Below, piece by piece: positions 52,973 through 61,858 of a stretch of 64,000 nt of DNA (its first letter is position 1; each line of letters begins with the position of its first letter). This DNA is from Mesostigma viride (Eukaryota > Streptophyta > Mesostigmatophyceae > Mesostigmatales > Mesostigmataceae). A program made the translations under genes and the position numbers. The stretch lies in contig RPFO01000076.1 of the NCBI GenBank assembly GCA_009746045.1, positions 60,001 through 124,000 on the forward strand. The letters are read 5' to 3'. Under the pieces are notes generated by a model that worked only from the letters and a program-made list of their open reading frames with translations, searched no databases and was not told the origin of the DNA.

Positions 52973-54560
52973 GTACTAGGTCTACTGCCCCAGCCTCTGC
53001 TATTCCTCCTGTTAATTCTGGGAATCCCTCTGTGTCTATCCCCTCTCAGGCTCCTCAGGTGTCAGCCCCTCGTAGTGTTCGTAGTCTGGCTCCTGTGGGC
53101 CCTACTGGGTATCCTACTGCCGTTCCTACACATCCTCCTGCTTCCTTGGCATACCTTGATACGGCCTATGAGGCAGCCCAAATCCCCTCACGTGTAGCAG
53201 AGTTAGAGATTAATCAGGATTTTAGCACCATGCCTCTCCAATAAAAACTATGATCATTTTTCCTATTCCACAATCAGAGAAGCATATACTGTTCCTCACA
53301 CCTCGGGTCACCACCCTGCCTCTGTGGTGCCCTCAGGTCCTCTTCCTAAGACCTATCCTGCTCCTCATAATTGGTTACTGCCTGAGTATGTGCCTGTGGA
53401 GTAGAGTGGGCCTATGGATAAAACTGATCCTTCTCGTGCATCTAAGCCCCCTCTCCTTCCCACCTTTGCTAGTGTGCCTAAGTTAGATACCAGTTCCACT
53501 CCTCAGCAGTTTTTCACCTTTCTTATTATGCTCCTCACTCAGCAGACGGCCTCTTGGGAACAGTATTATAGGTGGAAACTCCCTGATGTTGTTCTTGTCC
53601 CTCATTACCTTACCACGTGTGTTGCTCCTGCCCTTGTCACCCTCCTTCAATGTGAGTCCCTCGCGTCACATGCATACCCTAACTCAGTAGCATAATTGTT
53701 TAATTAGGAGACTGGAAAATCATGTAGTGCCTCCAGACGCTGACTGGCAAGAGCGCCTTAGATTTGGATCCCTCGAGCAAGGCAATGAAACTTATAGGGA
53801 ATACCAATGGGAATTTGATGCCCAGATGGTACGCATATTCGAGACCTCTCGGGTGCGGAAGTCCGTGCTCGCTTCTTGCAAGGTCTTAATAAAAACCTCT
53901 TGCGTGAAGTTAAGAAACAGTTTTTTGCGTATAGTTTTCGTGACCTTCCTCTGGCTGCTGTTCCTACCCATCTCGTCCGTGTTGCTGATTTTATGTAATG
54001 CTCATGCTCCTGTGTGTACTAGGGTCCATAACCTTGTCCTCACTCCTGAAGAAGAAGAGGCATATGTAGAAGAATTAGATATTTGTGTTACAGATATATC
54101 TGCTTGGGATGTGTCTCACGTAACGTGTTATCACTGTCAGGAGGTGGGCCATCTTAAGGGGGAGTGCCCCAAGTTTCTTTCTGCCCCCCCCCCCCTCATC
54201 CCAATGCCCGCCCTCCGCGTACTCCTCAGTGGGCCTCTCCCCTTCGCCCACCCTCTGGTCGTTCCTCTTCTGCTCCTCAACCCTCTAGGTTAAATGATGT
54301 ACAGACAGGCTCCTTAGTGAATCCCCATTCTGATCAGGAAGCCGTCCCCTCTCAATACCCTCGTGATCCTCCAGCACCCTCTGGTCGTTCCTCTTCTGCT
54401 CCTTAGCCCTCTAGGTTAATTGCTGTACAGACAGGCTCCTTAGTGAATCCCCATTCTGATCAGGAAGCCGTCCCCTCTCAATACCCTCGTGATTCTCCAG
54501 AAATGGCTTTCTCACCGGGGTTTCCTCCGGGGTTCGTTCCCTTGGATGATGTGGGGGGGG
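52973..54560 (+). pseudogene. gag: Gypsy-B gag, main segment
   Basis: Resumes at GTACTAGGTCTACTG, matching Gypsy-A at about 29029. It has the capsid-like stretch and part of gag deleted from Gypsy-A (R-F-G-S-L-E-Q-G-N-E-T-Y-R-E-Y), then the knuckle C-Y-H-C-Q-E-V-G-H-L-K-G-E-C-P near 54125-54170. A block of about 130 bp is tandemly duplicated at 54248-54505 (starts CCCTCTGGTCGTTCC). Frameshifts and stops throughout. Confidence 0.82.
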
Positions 54561-54689
54561 AGGGAAAACAGTAGACCTGTCAGCAGGGGGTAGCCTGGTA
54601 AGGTTCTCAGCTAGTACCCCAAGCTCGGAAAATTTTTGTTTACCTGTTTTGTCACTACTGTTGATGCTGCATCCTCTGATATCACCTGA

Positions 54690-54960
54690 GACTACTGTGG
54701 ATGCTGCACCCCTGCGTGTTCGTCCTTTGATGTTTCTAAATGGTGGCCTTACCGTTCCTACTACCGTGGTAGACCCTTTTCTGCATCCTCATGATATCCT
54801 CAATGTTTCTGTCCTCGTAGATAGTGGGGCTGCCAGCTCCTTTGTGAGCGAGGCCCTAGTTAGGAGACTAGGATTACATAGTAGCTATCCCTCATGCCTC
54901 TCATGTGACTGTGCACTATATATGCTGATGGTCGCACTAGTCACTCTCATGGTACTGTAT
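54690..54960 (+). pseudogene. Gypsy-B protease remnant
   Basis: Frame with N-G-G-L-T-V-P-T-T-V-V, then V-L-V-D-S-G-A-A-S-S-F-V-S-E, a retropepsin active-site segment, followed by disrupted sequence. A short tandem duplication (TCCTTACCACTCCTCATTCAGG) lies at 54959-55032. Confidence 0.75.
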
Positions 54961-55399
54961 CCTTACCACTCCTCATTCAGGGTCGCCATATTAAATTAGT
55001 GGCGAATCCTTACCACTCCTCATTCAGGGTCGCCATATTAAATTAGTGGCGACCATAGGCCCTAAAACGATTGTTGATGTATTGTTGGGCTTAGATCGGC
55101 ATCAAGGCCATAAAATCACTATTAATTATGACACTATTATGGTCCTAGGTTCGATTCCTTGCTGGTAGCTTCTAGGCTTTCTTACTTTACGTGTTCCGCG
55201 GAATCTTAGATTTGGGCAACTAGCGTTTTCACATTTGTTGCCTTCTGACGAGAACATGACACCATGGTTATAGTAAGCCTCGGGCCGGAGGCTAGCTGTT
55301 ACCAGGTTCCCTGATAGCACCTATTAGCCCTGTTGCCGGAACGACACTGTAAGGTAGAGAATTTATCCTTAGTAGATGTAACCCCTATTGAGTTACCCG

Positions 55400-56870
55400 G
55401 TGATCCTCCTGTATGACCTATGGCTGGTCATTAATGACCAACAATGACAGTAGATGTTTTATTGCATATGTTCCTCCGTGTCTTACCAATGAAGTCCGTT
55501 ACATGTCTATTATAGATTCCTCTCGGGTCTTTGAAGAAAAGACTCCCTCATACCCTCCTCCTCGTGTGGTTTTCTCCGATGTATCGTATGGGCCCCTCCA
55601 AATTATTATAAGATAATAATTATAAGAGTTAAAACAAATACTTGTGTCGTTATTAGAAGCAGATTTAAGGGATCCTAGTAATTCCCCATATTCTACCAGT
55701 GTTTTGCTAGTCCCTAGCTCTGCCCAATGGCAAATTTAGCCTAGTTACAGACTATTGTAAAGTTGATTATGATAATCGCCGTGCAAAATACTACGCAGAC
55801 ATCACTTCCTCATGGTCTAGTATTTTCCTTTCTTGGGCTGATGCACATAAGTATGTGATTAATAACCAAATTCAATACTGTGATTAATAACCCCTCCGTT
55901 TACGTGAGTAGGTATAAGAAGTTTCACCTATTTGAAGAAGCACAGCTCTGTCTTTGGTATCAAAGTCGAGACATTCATCAGCAGTTCATGTCTTTGGTAT
56001 AGTCAAACCGACATAGGAATACATCCTCGTCCTGCAGGTCCTCCTACAATTTGTACACAAGCTGTTCCTTCTCCATTTCATATCACTGACAGATTTCTTA
56101 CACCTTTACCTTCTCCAACCCGCGAACGGGGTTTTCTTCCTCGTGGATTGAGACCCCTCTTACTGTGGAATTTGGTTCCTTATCAATCACGGTGACTAGG
56201 AAGGAGTGAGCTAAAATGTCCTTTCCTTTCTGCGTGGTTGAAGTTTTTGTTGTCAGCAGACTCCGGCCTGCGATCCTCGTCTTGCCAGATACCTCGAAAC
56301 TGTTTGTATTAGCTACTGACTAGTAAGGTAGCCCTTGGGGGTGTTCTCCTCCAAGACCAAGGTCATGGTTTGCAACCCATCGAATACATCTCTAGGACTA
56401 TGTTACCTGCTGAGTGCAAGTACCCTGTTCACCAACAAGAGCTATTGGCTGTGGTATACTGCTGTCATGAATGCATGGAAACATTTCCTTAAAGGTGCCC
56501 AGTTTGATGTCTGTATCAGTGAGCCTTGGATGTTGACCCTTCCCGGTTGGTTATTCAAACCGACCATCGTCCTCTGATTCACCTCCTGTCATAACCTAAC
56601 TTCTTCACTCCTCGGCAAGCGCGGTGGATGGAATTCCGTGCGCAATTTGCCCCCTTTAAATTGCAATACGTCAAGGGTGTAGATAATATTGTCCCTGACG
56701 CTTTATCCCGACGTCCTGACTATTCCTTTTTCGAGGATCTAGATGTCCTCACTACCACCCTCGTTCCTACTCCTCTTCTTGGTGTTTTCCCATATGGTGA
56801 CTTCCCTCATGACGGGCAGTATACAGGACTACCTTTTCCATACCTCTGTTCGTTTTCCTGATCTCCTCTC
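55400..56870 (+). pseudogene. Gypsy-B RT / RNase H remnants
   Basis: Broken frames. RT pieces span 55413-56195. RNase H covers about 56330-56860 with G-G-V-L-L-Q-D, Q-Q-E-L-L-A-V-V and, after frameshifts, V-K-G-V-D-N-I-V-P-D-A-L-S-R-R, the C-terminal RNase H signature that Gypsy-A lacks. Confidence 0.78.
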
Positions 56871-57159
56871 TCGTGTGGGCCTTTCTCTTCGTTGTGAGGG
56901 CACACCTGTCACCTCGGTGGGGGGGGAGGATACGAATAAAATCATTTCTTTTCCCCTCCGTCATGTGTCCACTAGGGCTGGGAAGTCGTTGGTAATCTTG
57001 TTCCTTCTAGTCCACCCCTCTTTTTGGTAAAGTTGTGGGTGACTTCCTGTAGAACCTTCTGTAGATGCCTCGGTAGCCAGTCCTACGTCAGATTTAGAGC
57101 GTCTTATCAGTGTTTACGGCCACTGAGCTGGAAGCCTTAGTCGCAATATCCTCACACCC

Positions 57160-57465
57160 TCGAAAATTTGGGAAGTACCCGTGCAAGTTTGTGGTTGGCT
57201 TCTTGTATGTGTTATTAAAGGATGATCCTCTGCAATGACGTTTGTATTTCCCCCTTATTTGCCGCTCGTCCTTGTTGTTTGAGTTACATGATTTAGCTGC
57301 TCACCAGCTAGGGCGGGAAGCGTGTGCGGGATTTGGTAACCCGTTCATACTTCTGGCCCTCCCTCCTCAGCACTTGATGTGGATGAATATGTTGGTAGGA
57401 CATGCCAATCATGCCAGGCGATGAAACCTAGTAATGTGGGTCAGATAGCAGATCGAGCCAGTGTA
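57160..57465 (+). pseudogene. Gypsy-B integrase N-terminal fragment
   Basis: A histidine part (L-H-D-L-A-A-H-Q-L-G) and, after a frameshift, C-Q-S-C-Q-A-M-K-P-S give the HHCC zinc finger of a Ty3/gypsy integrase. The sequence then runs into CCATACG repeats and the element ends. Confidence 0.7.
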
Positions 57466-57560
57466 CAGCCATACGCAATACGCAGCCATACGGGGCCCTT
57501 GTGTATGGTGTATAATACGCCATACGGGGTATAATACGCAAACCATACGGGGACTCTTGA
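57466..57560. repeat. CCATACG motif-cluster repeat
   Basis: CCATACG/CCATACGGGG and ATACGC recur irregularly about eight times in 95 bp. It sits at the truncation point of Gypsy-B. Confidence 0.7.
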
Positions 57561-58024
57561 AAATGCTGTTTTTTGCATGGTTCAGGGGGTTCTTCAACAT
57601 TCTGACCAATCAGGCATGTTTTTTTTGTGTTCTTGCAACACCACTTGCCTTTATTTAACACATCATCACATAATATTGCCGTTGCCGTCGCTGCATGCCT
57701 ACAAATACAAGCATTGTACATCTGTTGTTATTAATAATGTCTGTAAATAGCACAAAATAACAAAGTTGTATGCACAATCAGTGCACACCTGAAAAGGATA
57801 ATAACACAAGTAGATATGCATGCACATTGACACTTGCAGTGGTATAGAGATCGCTGCCACCATTACTGTATGTTGAAGTTAAAAAACCATGCCATCACTG
57901 CATGGAATGGCTATACTAGGACTGAAATACTGCACATGGTCAGTCGGCCAACTTGCCAAAAGTAATAAGACATTGTGCCAGAAACAGACATCTTGCCTAC
58001 TCGTGGTACACTAGGAAGTCGGGT
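57561..58024. other. Intergenic, no gene recognised
   Basis: AT-rich, with no supported frame or terminal repeats. Confidence 0.5.
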
Positions 58025-58450
58025 TCTGAGATTTTTCTCAGGAATCCTGAGATTTCCTGAGATGAACTCAGGATTTCCTGAGATTTTCTCAGGATTTCCT
58101 GAGATATCCTGATTTTTTTCTCAAGATGTCCTGAGAAATCCTGAGAAAAACTGAGATTTTCTCAGGAATCCTGATATTATATCAGGACTTCCTCCTGAGA
58201 ATCCTGAGAAGTGCCCATGAGATGCGTCTCGCGAAACACTGAGAAACACTGAGAATCCTGAGAAAATCCTGAGATCCTGAGAAAAATGTCGAAACAACAC
58301 AAAAAATCTCAAGATCTTGAGATTTTCCCGCTGAATCAGAAAAAAATCAGGAAAATCAGGACACTTAGCATGGCACAAAAAATCAGGAAAATCAGGACAC
58401 TTAGCATGGCACAGAAAATCAGGAAAATCAGGACACTGAGCATGACACTT
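58025..58450. repeat. TCCTGAGA motif cluster and 36-bp tandem repeat
   Basis: From 58025 to 58310, TCCTGAGA and its complement TCTCAGGA recur about 20 times with variable spacing on both strands. From about 58341 to 58446 a unit of about 36 bp (AAAATCAGGAAAATCAGG.. GCATGGCACA) is repeated three times. The frames here (D-F-P-D-F-L repeats) are artefacts of the repeat. Confidence 0.8.
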
Positions 58451-58662
58451 GAGAACTCTCAAGTGCATGAAGACAGGACACTTATGCATTATATGTGGAT
58501 GCAGAAATGATGCAGTTGACACACATGTTCATTGGAAATAAATAAATATAATGCATGGTCCGGATTCTCCCGATTTCTGGCCTGCGCTGGTTGTCTCCTT
58601 GATAATGCAGTGCGACAAGCACACAACAAGTTACATTACAGGCATCATTGCCAGAAATATAA

Positions 58663-58871
58663 TCAATGCCACTCCTCATCAGTGTATGCAGCACTGTCAG
58701 AGTTGTCCGCATAATTTACTACAGCACGCTGCCTCTCACTTCTCCTTTGTGAGGGAATGCATGCCTCACCGTTGCTGCTGAACGACGAAACACTAGCTAT
58801 GTCATCAGGGCTCGATGCGCTGACACTAGCCGCTGCCATGGACTTGCCAGCAGTGCGGCTCTTGCCACGCG
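58663..58871 (-). pseudogene. Possible C-terminal exon of a host gene
   Basis: Minus-strand frame ending at 58663. It is Ser/Ala-rich, then R-R-S-E-R-Q-R-A-V-V-N-Y-A-D-N-S-D-S-A-A and an acidic end. This resembles the disordered C-termini of chromatin proteins (a V-N-Y-A-D..SD pattern is seen in some topoisomerase II tails), but that is a weak resemblance. The foldback element at 58872 interrupts it on the 5' side and no upstream exon could be found. Confidence 0.3.
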
Positions 58872-59254
58872 AGCGGTTTGGTAGTGCAGCGGCTGTGTGT
58901 GGTTCTACCAAACGACTTTGAGAAATATGTGCCTACTCCATGGCCCCACGTGAGCACGTGCAAAACTCAAGGTATTGAAGAGGCCGCTATCAGCTCACAT
59001 CAATCGGAGCACTACAGAACAGCATTGGGGCAACTACAGAACAGCAACCCGCGACCTTCAACCATCTTTACGTCATCGCAGCTCCGTCCGGAGTCATGGT
59101 TCATGGCGGCAAAGACGGGGTTCGGTATAGGCGCAGCATCACTTACATTCTGCAAGCGCTCCCGCTACTTGCCGCGATGGGGCCATGGAGTAGGCACATA
59201 TTTCTGAAAGTCGTTTGGTAGAACCACACACAGCCGCTGCACTACCAAACCGCT
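58872..59254. mobile_element. 383-bp foldback MITE with 76-bp inverted repeats
   Basis: Arms 58872-58947 and 59179-59254 are reverse complements with one mismatch (outer end AGCGGTTTGGTAGTGC). The centre is about 230 bp without coding capacity. No clear target duplication is visible, so the superfamily is unassigned. Confidence 0.8.
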
Positions 59255-59342
59255 TGAAGGCGGGTCAGAGCTAGTGATATACTATCTGAGCAAGTGACTT
59301 GACTAGTGCGAGACCCAAAGTGGAAATGCCGTGTCTATTCCG

Positions 59343-59461
59343 GCCTAACATGGCTGATGAAGGCGTTTATGGAATGGTGCGGCTAGGTGCAGGGTTGTGT
59401 TGCCTAACATGGCTGTTGAAGGCGTTCATGGGTGCGGCTAGGTGCAAGGTCGCGTTGCCTA
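59343..59461. repeat. 60-bp tandem duplication
   Basis: CCTAACATGGCTGATGAAGGCG.. at about 59343-59402 is repeated with small changes at 59403-59461. No coding support. Confidence 0.65.
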
Positions 59462-59892
59462 ATCGCAACCTTTCTAAATTTTTCGCTCGTTGGACCAACG
59501 GTCTACCAGGTAACGGTTAAGAGAGGTAGGGCGCGAAGTTGAAAGTTTGGAACGGCACTGTCGTCATGCGGCTATTTCACGGCACCATAACGGCCTTTAT
59601 TTCAGTTATGTTCAGTTCAGTTTATTCCCACGCCGGTTCCCTAGCCTTGCCCGTACCGGCTTCGGAATAAACGGATGCCGGAACCGTATCCTTGTTCCAA
59701 TTTTTAACAGGCAGGTACTACTTCTATAAAGCCCGAACTAAGAGCTCTTTTGTAGAATGTTCTCACTGCCTAATTGCTTTAGTGACTTTGCGTTAATAAT
59801 TGTCGGCTGTCAGTTGTTTGGATTGGGAGAGGAGACTAATGGGTTTTACACAATGCCTTGTGCTTGGCCTTGCTACCCACACACCTTGCAGG
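59462..59892. other. Flank of Copia-3, no gene recognised
   Basis: No coding region supported. It ends at CACCTTGCAGG, immediately next to the Copia-3 LTR. Confidence 0.5.
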
Positions 59893-60644
59893 TGCTGAAA
59901 GAAAGAGAGGTTGAAGACAATTTACGTGGAAGAATAAATGGCTTTATTAGAATATAATAGTTGGAGAAGAGCTTGAATGGAGGTTGAATGGAGGTTGAAT
60001 GGAGGTTAAATGGAGGTACCTGCCCTTAGGGGGCAGTTTCCTTTTATACCTTTTAGGCTAGGAAGGATGACATCAGCAATGACATCATCACAGAAGCTTG
60101 TAGAAACATCCTAGCATATTCCTAGCATATTCCCAGCATATTCTCAGTATATTCCAGGAATATTCCTGGCATATTCTTAGAACATTCCTAGAACATTCTA
60201 GACATGATCCAATGAGCTGGCATAATAGCTAGATGCCAAGTGTCTACGTAATAATGTGCCACATAACATGATTAATAAAGTGACACATCTCTTCTCCTTG
60301 GAGTGACAAGTGTCATGCAATGAGTCTACCCACTTGTCATCATGTAAGTCATAACATGTGTCATCATGAGCTTCCAACACTTGTCAGCTCATGGACCAAA
60401 CACTTGTCCAATAGGCCATAGCACCACTTGTCAATCAAATACGTGATGCTACTAGGCTGACTCAGGTTACAAGTCATCCATGTCCAAGTATAGGACTATG
60501 GCACATGAATATTGATCAGCTCATTGAGCCCAATTCATCTAGCTTATCAAAGCTATCAAATTCCCAGTCCATATGGAATAAATCCAACAAGAAATAAATC
60601 AGGCTGGGATATATTGTGGCCAGGTGGATATAATATCCCTAACA
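59893..60644 (-). repeat. Copia-3 3' LTR
   Basis: 752 bp. The coding strand starts TGTTAGGGATATTATATCC and ends TTTCTTTCAGCA, the typical plant Copia pattern. It includes a TATA-like GGTATAAAAGG (near 60042-60052), an AATAAAGCC poly(A) signal (near 59943) and four 13-14-bp tandem copies of TTGAATGGAGG (plus strand, 59972-60016). Plus-strand 60105-60205 is a cluster of ATATTCCTAGC variants. Confidence 0.8.
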
Positions 60645-60775
60645 CCCCCCTTAGCCACATGGGCACAAAGCAAAAGATGACTGGGTAGGTGGAAACTCAA
60701 CACCCCCCTTGGCCACATGGGCACAATGCAAAAGATGTCTGGGTAGGTGGAATCTCAACACCCCCCTTAACCACA
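60645..60775 (-). repeat. Tandem polypurine-tract repeats of Copia-3
   Basis: A unit of 58-59 bp beginning AACACCCCCCTT (plus strand) occurs two full times and once in part upstream of the LTR. Each copy holds the purine tract AAGGGGGGTGTTG (minus strand), so plus-strand priming sites are triplicated. Confidence 0.75.
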
Positions 60776-61858
60776 TGCTCGTAGCATGCCGTCCAGTTGC
60801 TAGCATGGTGCAACTGAAAATGAAGATGCCGTCCTCGTGAAACGCTTGAAGCTCCAACATGCGGTCATGAGCCGCACTACCGCCACTGATCCGTCCCCCC
60901 CCGGCAACGCGAATGAGTGTCCTACCATAGCAGCAACGCACTAGCTGCCCATCCTGGATGGCTGATACCCAACCCTTAGTTGGAAAAAGTGCTCTAGATG
61001 CTACATTCCCCCCTCACTCAAAGCGGATGCCCATGGACACAATAGGGGCACACAGTCCCACACATATAATACGGCAACACATGCCAACAAAGAAAGTCCC
61101 TATGAGCTAACCCAAACGGTATAGAGGTAGGGCAACGGCAACAATACGTGCTGTACACACACGGAGCAACATAACATACGCCATCTCACACAATAAATGA
61201 CACCAACATCACGTTTTACGCCAAATAAACGGGGTGATCAAGCAAACAAACATATTGGCAACAAATGCCACACAAACAAGGTACAATACAACCTTCAACA
61301 CAAAACACAGTGGCCATAACAGATAAACACGCTTCATAGCAAAGAAAAACAGGACGTGCAAAACATTACCGCCACAAAGGCGAACACAAGTAACGATTAC
61401 TTGGTCACGATTCACAAATCAGTGCCCGAGAGTAAACATTACGTCCGACATTACAGGCTATGCCGAAATGCACAGCCAAATTCGACACAAAGGACGTAAG
61501 CATTTGCATAAAAGCAATGCTCTCAGCACAAAACAAAATAACACACGCGTCACAGGCACTTAAACTTACGAAAACAAGTCGTAGACGACGATACAACGGC
61601 GCTTCACTACGCCGCAGACTAGTGCCACAAATAGCGTGCAAAAACTCTGGATATACACTCCAGGTACGTAGAAAACGTCTCGTGGGAACAATCCAATAAT
61701 GCGTGGGCCATTGCCACTGAACGCATGGCAAAATAAACACATAATTGCTGGAAGAACACAAAGAAAGAACCAGAACACGCACGCTTACGGCGCCTCACAA
61801 TTTCCAGCAAACACGACACAAAAGTCGACATACAAGTTCATTTCCCACAGACAAAACA
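60776..61858 (-). other. Copia-3 internal untranslated region
   Basis: Between the gag-protease stop (61859) and the PPT repeats. Short hydrophobic minus-strand frames are present, but no RT, integrase or RNase H motif could be found in any frame. Confidence 0.55.

Larger units (their letters stand above)
32349..57465 (+). mobile_element. Gypsy-B: Ty3/gypsy element split by Gypsy-M and Copia-2
   Basis: Present as 32349-33951, 45116-45145 and 52973-57465. Removing Gypsy-M (one ACTC) and Copia-2 (one GTACT) rebuilds a gag sequence that follows Gypsy-A base by base across both joints. The order is LTR, leader, gag, protease, RT, RNase H and part of an integrase. It is truncated at about 57465 just after the integrase zinc finger and has no 3' LTR. 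Decayed by frameshifts, though less than Gypsy-A in the RNase H to integrase part. Confidence 0.88.
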
